Positions 30,122 to 38,447 of a stretch of 64,000 nucleotides of DNA are shown piece after piece. The stretch comes from Streptomyces sp. NBC_00483 (GTDB lineage: Bacteria; Actinomycetota; Actinomycetes; Streptomycetales; Streptomycetaceae). The first letter of the stretch is position 1, and each line of letters begins with the position of its first letter. The notes under the pieces were generated by a model that searched no databases, was not told where the DNA came from, and saw only the letters and a list, made by a program, of their open reading frames with translations. The DNA lies in NCBI RefSeq assembly GCF_036013745.1, contig NZ_CP107880.1, positions 3,038,001 through 3,102,000 on the forward strand. The letters are read 5' to 3'. The position numbers were made by a program, and so were the translations under genes.

Positions 30122-31329
30122 CGAACCCTCAACAGGACACTTCCAAGGGCCCGTTGACCGGCCTGCGCGTCCTCGATCTCGCCACCCTCTTCGCCGGGCC
30201 GATCTGCGCCACGATGCTCGGCGACTTCGGCGCCGAGGTCATCAAGGTGGAGCACCCCCGCAGGCCCGACCCCTCCCGCGGCCACGGCCCGTCCAAGGAC
30301 GGCATCGGCCTCTGGTGGAAGACCCTCGGCCGCAACAAGAAGAACCTCACCCTCGACCTGTCATCGCCCGGCGGCCGCGAGATCCTCCTCAAGCTGGTCG
30401 CCGAGTCCGACGTCGTCATCGAGAACTTCCGCCCCGGCACCCTGGAGAAGTGGCACCTCGGCTGGGACGAGCTGAGCGCCGCCAACCCGCGCCTGGTCCT
30501 CGCCCGCGTCACCGGCTTCGGACAGTTCGGCCCGTACGCGCGCCGCCCCGGATTCGGCACGCTCGCGGAGGCGATGAGCGGTTTCGCCGCGATCACCGGA
30601 CAGCCCGACGGGCCGCCGACCCTCCCGCCGTTCGGCCTCGCCGACTCCATCGCCGCGCTCGCCACCTCGTACGCGATCATGGCGGCGCTGCGCGGACGCG
30701 ACACGACGGGCCGCGGCCAGGTCGTCGACATGGCGATCATCGAGCCGATGCTGTCGATCCTGGGCCCGCAGGCCACCTGGTACGACCAGCTCGGCTACGT
30801 CCAGCCGCGCACCGGCAACCGTTCGACGAACAACGCCCCGCGCAACACGTACCGCACCCGCGACGAGAAGTGGGTCGCTGTGTCGACCTCCGCGCAGTCG
30901 ATCGCGGAGCGTGTGATGCACCTGGTGGGACGGCCCGAGTTCATCGACGAGGAGTGGTTCGCGACGGGCTCGGGCCGCGCCCAGCACGCCGACGAACTCG
31001 ATGCGGCCGTCGGCGGCTGGATCGCCTCCCACACCCGCGACGAGGTGGTCGCGGCCTTCGAGAAGGCGGAGGCCGCCATCGCCCCGATCTACGACATCCG
31101 CGACGTCCTGGCCGACGAGCAGTACCAGGCCCTCGACTCGATCACCGAGCTCCCCGACCCGGACCTCGGCACGGTCAAGATGCAGAACGTCCTCTTCCGC
31201 CTCTCCGAGACCCCCGGCTCCATCCAGTGGACGGGCCGCCCGCACGGTTCGGACACCGACGAGATCCTGGACGGCCTCGGCCTGTCGCAGGCGGACATCG
31301 TGTCCTTGCGGGAGGCTGGTGCGGTATGA
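30118..31329 (+). CDS. Class III CoA-transferase (CaiB/BaiF family)
   Basis: A 403-residue CoA-transferase. The N-terminal LRVLDLATLFAGPICATMLGDFGAEVIKVEHP is the family signature, with ENFRPGTLEKW, VLARVTGFGQFGPYARRPGF and the catalytic Asp in GRGQVVDMAIIEPML. These enzymes move CoA between organic acids. It lies between glycohydrolase D (ATGA overlap) and a CitE-like lyase (ATGA overlap), so it probably activates a carboxylic acid, such as a hydroxy-dicarboxylate, for cleavage by that lyase. Donor and acceptor cannot be deduced. Confidence 0.92.
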   Translation: MTNPQQDTSKGPLTGLRVLDLATLFAGPICATMLGDFGAEVIKVEHPRRPDPSRGHGPSKDGIGLWWKTLGRNKKNLTLDLSSPGGREILLKLVAESDVVIENFRPGTLEKWHLGWDELSAANPRLVLARVTGFGQFGPYARRPGFGTLAEAMSGFAAITGQPDGPPTLPPFGLADSIAALATSYAIMAALRGRDTTGRGQVVDMAIIEPMLSILGPQATWYDQLGYVQPRTGNRSTNNAPRNTYRTRDEKWVAVSTSAQSIAERVMHLVGRPEFIDEEWFATGSGRAQHADELDAAVGGWIASHTRDEVVAAFEKAEAAIAPIYDIRDVLADEQYQALDSITELPDPDLGTVKMQNVLFRLSETPGSIQWTGRPHGSDTDEILDGLGLSQADIVSLREAGAV

Positions 31330-32171
31330 GCGAGTCGCTGGAAAAGACGTTCCTGACCTGGCTTTACGTGCCCGGGGACCGCCCCGACGTCGTCGCCAAG
31401 GCGCTCGGTTCGGGCGCCGACGTCGTCCTGGTCGACCTGGAGGACGCGGTCGCCCCCGACCGCAAGACGTACGCGCTCGACGCCACCGTCGAACTCCTCG
31501 CCGACAAGCACAAGACACCGGTGCACGTCCGCGTCAACGCGCTGGACGGCCCGCTCGCCGAGCAGGAGGTACGCCGCCTCACCCCGCTCCCCGGCCTCGA
31601 CGCGCTGCGCCTGCCGAAGGTGGGCGGCCCCGCGGACCTGACCCGCGTACAGGACTGGGCGGTCGAAGTGCCGCCCCTGTACGCCCTGTTGGAGTCGGCG
31701 ACGGGCGTCGAGCACGCCTATGACATCGCCGCGCACCACGCCGTGCACGGCATCGCGCTCGGCGAGGCGGATCTCCGCGCCGACCTCGGCGTCACGGACG
31801 CGGCGGGCCTCGCGTGGGTGCGCGGCCGGGCCGTCGTGGCGGCCCGTGCGGCCCAATTGCCGCCACCGCCGCAGTCCGTCTACCCGGACGTCCGCGACAC
31901 GGAGGGCCTGGCCCGGTCCTGCGCCGAGGGCCGCGCCCTGGGCTTCCTCGGCCGCACGGCGATCCACCCCCGCCAGCTCCCGGTGATCGAGGAGGCCTTC
32001 CGCCCGACCGAGGCGGAGGTGCGGGCGGCCGAGGAAATCGTGTGCGCGGCGGCCACGGAGGCGGGCGCCCTGGCCCTCCCGGACGGCCGCTTCGTCGACG
32101 CGGCAGTGGTCGCGGCCGCGCGCAGAACGCTGAGGCTGGCCCGATCGAGCCCGTCATCGAGCGCGCTCTAG
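31326..32171 (+). CDS. CitE-like CoA-ester lyase (HpcH/HpaI superfamily)
   Basis: A 281-residue TIM-barrel lyase. LYVPGDRPDVVAKALGSGADVVLVDLEDAVAP is the diagnostic N-terminus; VRVNALDG, LRLPKVG, LLESATGVEHAY and GEADLRADLG hold Arg, Glu and Asp residues that bind Mg2+ and the CoA substrate; FLGRTAIHPRQLPVIEEAF is the C-terminal signature. Such enzymes cleave malyl-, citramalyl- or related hydroxyacyl-CoA to acetyl-CoA and an oxoacid. It is the last gene of the operon; a strong hairpin lies at 32191-32218. Confidence 0.9.
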   Translation: MSESLEKTFLTWLYVPGDRPDVVAKALGSGADVVLVDLEDAVAPDRKTYALDATVELLADKHKTPVHVRVNALDGPLAEQEVRRLTPLPGLDALRLPKVGGPADLTRVQDWAVEVPPLYALLESATGVEHAYDIAAHHAVHGIALGEADLRADLGVTDAAGLAWVRGRAVVAARAAQLPPPPQSVYPDVRDTEGLARSCAEGRALGFLGRTAIHPRQLPVIEEAFRPTEAEVRAAEEIVCAAATEAGALALPDGRFVDAAVVAAARRTLRLARSSPSSSAL

Positions 32172-32190
32172 GACATCAGGCACAAGCAAA

Positions 32191-32218
32191 GGGCGCCGAA
32201 CCAACTGGTCCGGCGCCC
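32191..32218. terminator. Bidirectional terminator after the glycohydrolase operon
   Basis: GGGCGCCGAACCA at 32191-32203 pairs with TGGTCCGGCGCCC (32206-32218) with one mismatch and a two-base loop. It lies between convergent genes (lyase stop 32171, lgt stop 32242). Confidence 0.75.
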
Positions 32219-32241
32219 CATGGACGTACAGCCGAAGACCG

Positions 32242-33162
32242 TCAGGTCTTCTTCGCCTCGCTCTTCGCCTCGCTCTTCGTGAGGTCGACGTCGTCCTCGA
32301 CGGCACTGTCACCGTCACCGTCGCTCTCGTCCTCCGAACCGTCGGAGACCCCCGGCTCGACGACCTCCTCGCGTCCGGGACGCTTCTTCGAGGACACCAC
32401 CATGTAGATCACCGCGAGTACGAAGACACCCAGCGCCGTCCAGTCGTTGAGCCGCAGGCCGAGGATGTGGTGCGCGTCGTCCACGCGCATGTACTCGATC
32501 CAGAACCGGCCCACGCAGTACGACGCGACGTACAGCGCGAACGCCCGCCCGTGCCCGAGCTTGAACTTCCGGTCGGCCCAGATGACAAGCAGCGCGACGC
32601 CGATGCACCACAGCGACTCGTACAGGAACGTCGGGTGGTACGTGCCCGGCACCCGCCCGTCCGTGTCCGAGGTGATCTTGAGGGCCCAGGGCACATCGGT
32701 GGCCCGGCCGTACAGCTCCTGGTTGAACCAGTTGCCCCAGCGGCCGATGGCCTGGGCGAGGGCGATACCGGGCGCGATCGCGTCGGCATAGGCCGGCAGC
32801 GGGACGCCGCGGCGGCGGGCCCCGATCCAGGCGCCGACCGCGCCGAGCGCGATGGCGCCCCAGATTCCGAGGCCTCCCTCCCAGACCTTGAAGGCGTCCA
32901 CCCAGTCACGGCCCTCGCTGAAGTACAGCTGGTAGTCCGTGATCACGTGGTAGAGGCGACCGCCGACCAGGCCGAAGGGCACCGCCCACACGGCGATGTC
33001 GGCGACCGTGCCGGGCCGCCCGCCGCGGGCGACCCAGCGGCGGTTGCCGAGCCAGACGGCCACGAAGACGCCGATGATGATGCAGAACGCGTAGCCGCGC
33101 AGCGGAATGGGTCCGAGATAGACCACTCCGCGCTCGGGGCTGGGAATGAAGGCAAGTTCCAT
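32242..33162 (-). CDS. lgt: Prolipoprotein diacylglyceryl transferase
   Basis: A 306-residue membrane enzyme that transfers diacylglycerol from phosphatidylglycerol to the lipobox cysteine. Seven TM segments are visible, with the essential GLVGGRLYHV, the signature GRWGNWFNQELYG and GRFWIEYMRVDDAH. The C-terminal 45 residues are an acidic cytoplasmic tail (VEPGVSDGSEDESDGDGDSAVEDD) ending in two EAKSEAK repeats, as in other Streptomyces Lgt. The ATG at 33162 is used; an upstream in-frame start would add 12 unrelated residues. It matures lipoproteins such as the binding protein at 23608-24924. Confidence 0.96.
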   Translation of the reverse strand: MELAFIPSPERGVVYLGPIPLRGYAFCIIIGVFVAVWLGNRRWVARGGRPGTVADIAVWAVPFGLVGGRLYHVITDYQLYFSEGRDWVDAFKVWEGGLGIWGAIALGAVGAWIGARRRGVPLPAYADAIAPGIALAQAIGRWGNWFNQELYGRATDVPWALKITSDTDGRVPGTYHPTFLYESLWCIGVALLVIWADRKFKLGHGRAFALYVASYCVGRFWIEYMRVDDAHHILGLRLNDWTALGVFVLAVIYMVVSSKKRPGREEVVEPGVSDGSEDESDGDGDSAVEDDVDLTKSEAKSEAKKT

Positions 33163-33235
33163 GGCAGGTCCGACGCTACCGTGCCGGGCCGCGCGCACGG
33201 CGGGCAGCCCGGCAACGGCTGAGTAACGGCTCCGA

Positions 33236-34006
33236 CTACTTGTTCGCGGCCTCGACCATCTTCTTGAACTTGGCCGGGGTCAGGCTCTGGTCCTCCAGGA
33301 TGTTCTTGCCGTTGAGCAGCACGGTCGGCGTGCCCGAGTGGCCCGCGTCCTGGAACGCCTTGTACGACTTGTTCACCCAGCTGTCGTGCTTGCCGTCGTT
33401 CACACACGACTTGAACGTCGACGTGTCCAGGCCGTCGACCTTGCCCGCGAGCTCGATCAGCTTGTCGTTGTTCGCGAAGGCGTCGTCGGTCTCCTCCGGC
33501 TGGTTCTCGAACAGCACGTCGTGGTAGTCGCGGAACTTCCCGGCGTCCTGGGCGCAGCCCGCCGCGTTGGCCGCGCGCAGGGAGCCGGTGCCCTTCAGGT
33601 TCGAGTCGATGAGCGTGACGAGGTGGTACTCGACCTTCAGCTCACCGGAGTCCTCCAGCTCATGGATCGTCGACCGGTACGCGTCCTCGAAGCTCTTGCA
33701 GGCGGGACAGCGGAAGTCCTCCCAGACCGTGAGCGTCGACTTCGCGGTGTCCTCGCCCGCCGGGATCGCCAGCTTGTCCTTGCCGGTGGCGCCCTTGGGC
33801 GCGACCACCGGCCCGGCATCACTGGAACTGTCGTCGCCCGAATTCGCGGCGACCACCCCGATCACCGCGGCCAGGCCGAGCACGCACACCACGGTGGCGC
33901 CCACGATCAAGGTCCTGCGCCGCTTCTCAGCGGACTTCTGCTTCTGGCGCTCGGCGGCAAGGCGTTCGCGGGCCGCGCGCTTTCCCTCTCGGTTCTTCTC
34001 GCTCAC
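33236..34006 (-). CDS. Membrane-anchored DsbA-family thiol-disulfide oxidoreductase
   Basis: A 256-residue protein: a basic cytoplasmic tail (about 31 residues, Arg/Lys/Glu-rich), one TM segment (TLIVGATVVCVLGLAAVIGVVAA) and an extracytoplasmic thioredoxin-like domain. The redox motif is CPAC (Cys100-Cys103), and the cis-Pro loop is GTPTVLLNG. Additional cysteines in AAGCAQDAG and FKSCVND may form a second disulfide. The GTG at 34006 is favoured: the GTG at 34033 lies inside a perfect inverted repeat that probably ends the trp transcript. It likely helps oxidative folding of exported proteins. Confidence 0.88.
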   Translation of the reverse strand: MSEKNREGKRAARERLAAERQKQKSAEKRRRTLIVGATVVCVLGLAAVIGVVAANSGDDSSSDAGPVVAPKGATGKDKLAIPAGEDTAKSTLTVWEDFRCPACKSFEDAYRSTIHELEDSGELKVEYHLVTLIDSNLKGTGSLRAANAAGCAQDAGKFRDYHDVLFENQPEETDDAFANNDKLIELAGKVDGLDTSTFKSCVNDGKHDSWVNKSYKAFQDAGHSGTPTVLLNGKNILEDQSLTPAKFKKMVEAANK

Positions 34007-34020
34007 ACCAGCGCCAACGA

Positions 34021-34050
34021 ACCGGGAAGGCACGAGCGTGCCTTCCCGGT
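34021..34050 (-). terminator. Perfect 14 bp inverted repeat after trpA
   Basis: ACCGGGAAGGCACG (34021-34034) and its exact complement (34037-34050) are separated by two bases. On the minus strand this is 53 bases after the trpA stop and directly upstream of the DsbA-like gene, so it is most likely the trpBA terminator, though a protein-binding palindrome is possible. Confidence 0.65.
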
Positions 34051-34102
34051 CCGGTTTCCATCCGTATGGGTGACGTAACTCCCTGTTACTACGGGGTGGT
34101 TA

Positions 34103-34918
34103 CTAGGCCTTGGCCCGTACGCCCGCGGCGAGTTCACCGGCGAGGGCGCGCACCGCTTCGAGTCCGGCCTTCTCGTCCGGGGCGTCCAGCATCCGCTTCA
34201 CGAACGCCGAGCCGACGATGACCCCGTCCGCGAAGCCCGCGACCTCCTTGGCCTGCGTCGCGTTGGAGACGCCGAGGCCCACGCACACGGGAAGGTCGGT
34301 CGTGGCCTTGGTGCGCTCGACGAGTTCCTTGGCCTGGTTGCCGACGGACTCGCGGGTGCCGGTGACGCCCATCAGGGACGCCGCGTACACGAAGCCCGAA
34401 CCGGCGGCCGTGATGGTGGCGAGGCGCTCGTCCTTGCTGCTGGGCGCGACGACGAAGACGGTCGCGAGACCGTGCTTGTCCGCGTGCTCGCGCCACACCG
34501 CCGACTCCTGCACCGGCAGGTCCGGCAGGATGCAGCCGGCGCCGCCCGCCTCGGCGAGCTCGGCGGTGAACCGCTCGATGCCGTAGCGGTCGATGGGGTT
34601 CCAGTACGTCATGACGAGGACCGGCTTGCCGGTGGCCTCGTGCGCCTCGCGCACGGTGCGCATGACGTCCTTGATCTTCAGGCCGCCGCGCAGCGCGATG
34701 TCGTCGGCGGTCTGGATGACCGGTCCGTCGAGCACCGGGTCGGAGTGCGGCAGGCCCACCTCGACCACGTCGGCGCCGCCGTCGAAGGCGGCCTTGATCG
34801 CCTCGATGCCGCCGTCGACGGTCGGGAATCCGGCGGGCAGGTAGGCGATGAGGGCGGAGCGGCCCTCGGCCCTGGCACCGGCCAGGGTGTCGTTCAACAG
34901 CTGTACGTTGCCGCTCAC
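34103..34918 (-). CDS. trpA: Tryptophan synthase alpha chain
   Basis: A 271-residue TIM-barrel that splits indole-3-glycerol phosphate. Catalytic Glu is in [16 protein letters not shown] and catalytic Asp in the same SDPVLDGP segment; [15 protein letters not shown] binds the phosphate. The GTG at 34918 overlaps the trpB stop (GTGA), coupling the two subunits. Confidence 0.97.
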   Translation of the reverse strand: MSGNVQLLNDTLAGARAEGRSALIAYLPAGFPTVDGGIEAIKAAFDGGADVVEVGLPHSDPVLDGPVIQTADDIALRGGLKIKDVMRTVREAHEATGKPVLVMTYWNPIDRYGIERFTAELAEAGGAGCILPDLPVQESAVWREHADKHGLATVFVVAPSSKDERLATITAAGSGFVYAASLMGVTGTRESVGNQAKELVERTKATTDLPVCVGLGVSNATQAKEVAGFADGVIVGSAFVKRMLDAPDEKAGLEAVRALAGELAAGVRAKA

Positions 34919-36201
34919 TTGGCATCCCCCTCGATCTCGGCCTGCTCGCCCTCGGCGTCCGCGGCGACGGCCGCGTCCGTGTCGTAGAGGCCGAAGTAGC
35001 GGGCCGCGGTGTCCATGTCCTTGTCGCCGCGCCCGGACAGGTTGACGATGATCAGCCCGTCCTTGCCCAGCTCCTTGCCGACCTCCAGCGCGCCCGCGAG
35101 GGCGTGCGCCGACTCGATGGCCGGGATGATGCCCTCGCTCTGCGACAGGAGGCGCAGCGCCTGCATGGCGGCGTCGTCGGTGACCGCGCGGTACTCGCCG
35201 CGGCCCGAGTCCTTCAGGTAGGCGTGCTCGGGGCCGATGCCCGGGTAGTCCAGGCCCGCCGAGATCGAGTACGGCTCGGTGATCTGGCCCTCCTCGTCCT
35301 GGAGGACGTAGGAGCGGGAGCCGTGCAGGATGCCGGGCTCGCCCGCGCTGAGCGTCGCCGCGTGCTCGCCGGTCTCGATGCCGTGTCCGGCCGGCTCGCA
35401 GCCGATCAGACGGACGTCGGCGTCCGGGATGAAGGCGTGGAACAGGCCGATGGCGTTGGAGCCGCCGCCGACGCAGGCGATCGCGGCGTCCGGGAGACGT
35501 CCTGCCCGCTCCAGGATCTGGCGGCGGGCCTCGACGCCGATGACGCGGTGGAAGTCGCGGACCATCGCGGGGAACGGGTGCGGTCCCGCGACCGTGCCGA
35601 AGAGGTAGTGCGTGCGGTCGACGTTGGCGACCCAGTCGCGGAACGCCTCGTTGATGGCGTCCTTGAGGGTGCGGCTGCCGGACTTCACGGCGATGACCTC
35701 GGCGCCCAGCATGCGCATGCGGGCCACGTTCAGGGCCTGGCGCTGGGTGTCGATCTCGCCCATGTAGATGGTGCACTCGAGGCCGAACAGCGCGCAGGCG
35801 GTGGCGGTCGCGACGCCGTGCTGGCCCGCGCCCGTCTCCGCGATGACGCGGGTCTTGCCCATCCGCTTGGTGAGCAGGGCCTGGCCGAGCACGTTGTTGA
35901 TCTTGTGCGAACCGGTGTGGTTCAGGTCCTCGCGCTTGAGGAAGATCCGGGCGCCACCGGCGTGCTCGGCGAACCGGGGCACCTCGGTGAGGCTGCTGGG
36001 GCGGCCGGTGTAGTTGACGAGGAGGTCGTCGAGCTCGCGGGCGAACTCCGGGTCGTTCTTGGCCTTGTCGTACTCGACGGCGACCTCGTCCACGGCGGCG
36101 ACGAGGGCCTCCGGGATGAACTTGCCGCCGAACGCGCCGAAGTAGCCCTCGGCGCTCGGGATCTGACCCTCGGGGTCGGGAATGAAGTACTCGCTGGGCA
36201 T
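34915..36201 (-). CDS. trpB: Tryptophan synthase beta chain
   Basis: A 428-residue PLP enzyme joining indole with serine. The PLP lysine is in [23 protein letters not shown] and [12 protein letters not shown] bind substrate and cofactor phosphate. A C-terminal Ala/Glu-rich tail of about 15 residues follows the last conserved helix. The gap upstream to trpM (219 bases) contains 15-base tandem repeats, so trpBA may have its own promoter or leader. Confidence 0.97.
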   Translation of the reverse strand: MPSEYFIPDPEGQIPSAEGYFGAFGGKFIPEALVAAVDEVAVEYDKAKNDPEFARELDDLLVNYTGRPSSLTEVPRFAEHAGGARIFLKREDLNHTGSHKINNVLGQALLTKRMGKTRVIAETGAGQHGVATATACALFGLECTIYMGEIDTQRQALNVARMRMLGAEVIAVKSGSRTLKDAINEAFRDWVANVDRTHYLFGTVAGPHPFPAMVRDFHRVIGVEARRQILERAGRLPDAAIACVGGGSNAIGLFHAFIPDADVRLIGCEPAGHGIETGEHAATLSAGEPGILHGSRSYVLQDEEGQITEPYSISAGLDYPGIGPEHAYLKDSGRGEYRAVTDDAAMQALRLLSQSEGIIPAIESAHALAGALEVGKELGKDGLIIVNLSGRGDKDMDTAARYFGLYDTDAAVAADAEGEQAEIEGDAK

Positions 36202-36345
36202 GCGTAACCCTCACGGTGAGTTGGGTGGTGACTGGTCGCCGTGGGGGCGTGGGTGGTCGCTGTCAGGCACGGTCCCGCGCCCCTTGATGGGGCCAAAGGT
36301 ACGTACTCGACCGCGGGCGGCGATGACGCACGCGCCCGCGTGGCG

Positions 36346-36405
36346 GTGGCCGCCTGTGAGGTGGCCGTCTGTCCAGTGGCCGACTGTGAGGTGGCCGCCT
36401 GTCAG
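36346..36405 (-). repeat. Four 15 bp tandem repeats in the trpM-trpB spacer
   Basis: The unit GTGGCCGNCTGTNNN (plus strand) occurs four times without gaps at 36346, 36361, 36376 and 36391. It lies in the leader region of trpB. No known function; it may be a variable minisatellite or affect leader structure. Confidence 0.9.
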
Positions 36406-36414
36406 GAGAAACCC

Positions 36415-36431
36415 GCGCCCCTAAAGGGCGC
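36415..36431 (-). terminator. Hairpin overlapping the trpM stop
   Basis: GCGCCC (36415-36420) and GGGCGC (36426-36431) flank a five-base loop that includes the trpM stop codon. The minus-strand product ends in GGGTTTCTCC, so partial termination or mRNA 3'-end formation after trpM is possible. Confidence 0.4.
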
Positions 36432-36567
36432 CTCGCCATCGCATGCCGTTGATCTGGCCCGGCTCCGCGCCGATGTGGTACCTGACCCGCCTGCCGCGCA
36501 CACGGCGCGCCGGAGCCCGGCAGCCGCGGGGGCGGCAACCGGGAGCGAGGCGGGAGGCAATGGCCAT
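36421..36567 (-). CDS. trpM: Small protein TrpM (TrpX) of the trp cluster
   Basis: A 48-residue very basic protein starting MAIASRLAPGCRP and ending GAEPGQINGMRWRGAL, with two cysteines in a CRPRGCRAP segment. A small gene of this type lies between trpC and trpB in S. coelicolor, where TrpM has been reported to influence tryptophan levels, growth and actinorhodin production. The ATG at 36567 is 11 bases after the trpC stop, so translation is probably coupled. Longer in-frame starts lie inside trpC. Confidence 0.8.
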   Translation of the reverse strand: MAIASRLAPGCRPRGCRAPARRVRGRRVRYHIGAEPGQINGMRWRGAL

Positions 36568-36577
36568 GGCGGAGAGT

Positions 36578-37384
36578 TTACCGTCCGTGCCGCAGGGCGG
36601 GGTGGGCGCCGGCGGCGACGAGGTCGGCGACGGCGGACTTCGGGTCACGGCCGGTCACCAGGGACTCGCCGACGAGGACGGCGTCCGCGCCCGCGTTGGC
36701 GTACGCGATCAGGTCGTGCGGGCCGCGCACGCCGGACTCGGCGACCTTGACGATGTGGTCCGGGATGTCCGGGGCGACGCGCTCGAAGGTGCCGCGGTCG
36801 ACCGAAAGGTCCTTGAGATTGCGGGTGTTGATGCCGATGATCTTGGCCCCGGCGTCGATCGCGCGCTCCACCTCGTCCTCGTCGTGCGCCTCGACGAGCG
36901 GCGTGAGGCCGATGGAGACCGCGCGCTCGATGAGGGACTCCAGGGCGGGCTGCTCCAGGGCGGCGACGATCAGCAGCGCGAGGTCGGCGCCGTACGCGCG
37001 GGCCTCCCACAGCTGGTACGACGTGACGATGAAGTCCTTGCGCAGGATCGGGATGTCGACCTTGGCGCGGACGGCCTCCAGGTCGGCGAGCGAGCCACCG
37101 AAACGGCGCTGCTCGGTGAGGACGGAGATGACGGCCGCGCCGCCCGCCTCGTAGTCGGCGGCGAGGGCGGCAGGGTCGGCGATCGCGGCGAGCGCGCCCT
37201 TGGAGGGGCTGGACCGCTTGACCTCGCAGATCACCTTGACGCCGTCGCCCTTGAGCGCGGCAACCCCGTCCTTGGCCGGGCGAGCCTTCGCCGCGCGCTC
37301 CTTGAGCTCGTCGAGGCTGACGCGCGCCTGCCGCTCCGCAAGGTCGGCACGGACTCCGTCGATGATCTCGTCGAGCACACTCAC
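36578..37384 (-). CDS. trpC: Indole-3-glycerol phosphate synthase
   Basis: A 268-residue TIM barrel. [13 protein letters not shown] carries the catalytic Lys, [31 protein letters not shown] the second Lys and substrate contacts, and [13 protein letters not shown] plus [11 protein letters not shown] complete the active site. The GTG at 37384 is supported by AAAGGAG ten bases upstream; earlier in-frame starts are leader sequence. It begins the trpC-trpM-trpB-trpA group. No Trp-rich leader peptide was found upstream. Confidence 0.96.
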   Translation of the reverse strand: MSVLDEIIDGVRADLAERQARVSLDELKERAAKARPAKDGVAALKGDGVKVICEVKRSSPSKGALAAIADPAALAADYEAGGAAVISVLTEQRRFGGSLADLEAVRAKVDIPILRKDFIVTSYQLWEARAYGADLALLIVAALEQPALESLIERAVSIGLTPLVEAHDEDEVERAIDAGAKIIGINTRNLKDLSVDRGTFERVAPDIPDHIVKVAESGVRGPHDLIAYANAGADAVLVGESLVTGRDPKSAVADLVAAGAHPALRHGR

Positions 37385-37509
37385 GCGAGCGGACTCCTTT
37401 CCGGGCATCCCCTGGGTGTTCATCTGGTCCTTGTGAATGGTATCCGTCAATGGGCGAAGGTCCCGCATCCGGTTGACGCCGGTCCCACTACCTGGACAAA
37501 CGCAGTTGA

Positions 37510-37947
37510 TCAAGGGGTTAGGAAGCCACCGAAGGGCAGGTTCCGGACAACGGTGAAGGCGAGCACGACCCCGCCGACGATCCACAGCTGTACGCGGCCC
37601 AGCGCGAGGCTCACGGCCCTGCCGCGGGCCGCCCGCACCGCCCACACCGTCCAGATCACCGCGAACAGCGCGTAGCCGACGACGGCGAGGGCATTGGCCC
37701 CGAACGCGCCCGAGAGGTCCCCGTGCGCGACCGCGTGGGCACTGCGCAGCCCGCCGCAGCCGGGGCAGTAGGCGCCCGTGAGCTGGAGGAACGGGCAGGC
37801 CGGGTAGTGGCCGGGCTCATTGGGGTCGACGGCGCCCACGTAGGCGAAGGCGAGGGCGACGCCGCCGAGCACGCCGAGCGGGACGGCGAGTCGGCGCAGA
37901 GCGCCGGAACGGGGGGTCTTCTCGGTCTTCTCGGTCTGCTCCGACAT
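37510..37947 (-). CDS. DUF2752-family membrane protein
   Basis: A protein of about 145 residues with a Glu/Thr/Lys-rich start ([15 protein letters not shown]), three hydrophobic segments and the family signature [29 protein letters not shown]. The CPxCGG-type cysteine motif may bind metal or heme, but no function is established. GTG 37959 is an alternative start. It is conserved beside trpC in streptomycetes and lies upstream of it on the same strand. Confidence 0.75.
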   Translation of the reverse strand: MSEQTEKTEKTPRSGALRRLAVPLGVLGGVALAFAYVGAVDPNEPGHYPACPFLQLTGAYCPGCGGLRSAHAVAHGDLSGAFGANALAVVGYALFAVIWTVWAVRAARGRAVSLALGRVQLWIVGGVVLAFTVVRNLPFGGFLTP

Positions 37948-38068
37948 CTCCACGGTCACCCGTGAATTCTGCATCCGCGGGCCCGGGACCGCTCCCCGGA
38001 AAACACGAAAGGGGCGGGACGGCCGGTCGGTCGGCCGCTCCACCCCTTTCGCGGGTATGTGCGAGGAC

Positions 38069-38320
38069 TCAGGCCTCCGAGCCCGCGGGGCGCGCAGCCC
38101 CGGTGGACTTGAGCTGCAGCTCGGCACGCTTCGGCTTGCCCATGCCCATGGCGCTCATCAGGCCGCCGGCGACCGCGGCGATCGCCAGCAGGGCCATGCC
38201 GGCCCAGAAACCGGCGACGTTGCCGATCACCATGAAGGCGCCCGCGACACAGAAACCGATGAAGGCGATGATGACACCGGTCCAGGCGGCCGGGGTGTGT
38301 CCGTGGCTGCTGTCCGCCAT
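38069..38320 (-). CDS. HGxxPAAW-motif small membrane protein
   Basis: An 83-residue protein beginning MADSSHGHTPAAWTGV, the signature of a small actinobacterial membrane-protein family, followed by two TM helices (about 14-58) and a basic tail. GAGGAG lies six bases before the ATG. It is part of the trpE-trpC neighbourhood in many actinomycetes; the role is unknown. Confidence 0.85.
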   Translation of the reverse strand: MADSSHGHTPAAWTGVIIAFIGFCVAGAFMVIGNVAGFWAGMALLAIAAVAGGLMSAMGMGKPKRAELQLKSTGAARPAGSEA

Positions 38321-38447
38321 GGCTTGCTCCTCGTTGCTTATGGCCTATGCGTACGCATGACGTACGACGTTCCCATCTATTGTCCCGCACTCGCGCACCA
38401 GCTCGGAACGCGGGGTCCGGGCCTACGTCCAGGACCTGGTCCAGGAC

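Noticed and set aside
37385..37509. Tryptophan leader peptide or attenuator before trpC
   Set aside because: No short frame with clustered Trp codons and no terminator/antiterminator pair was found.
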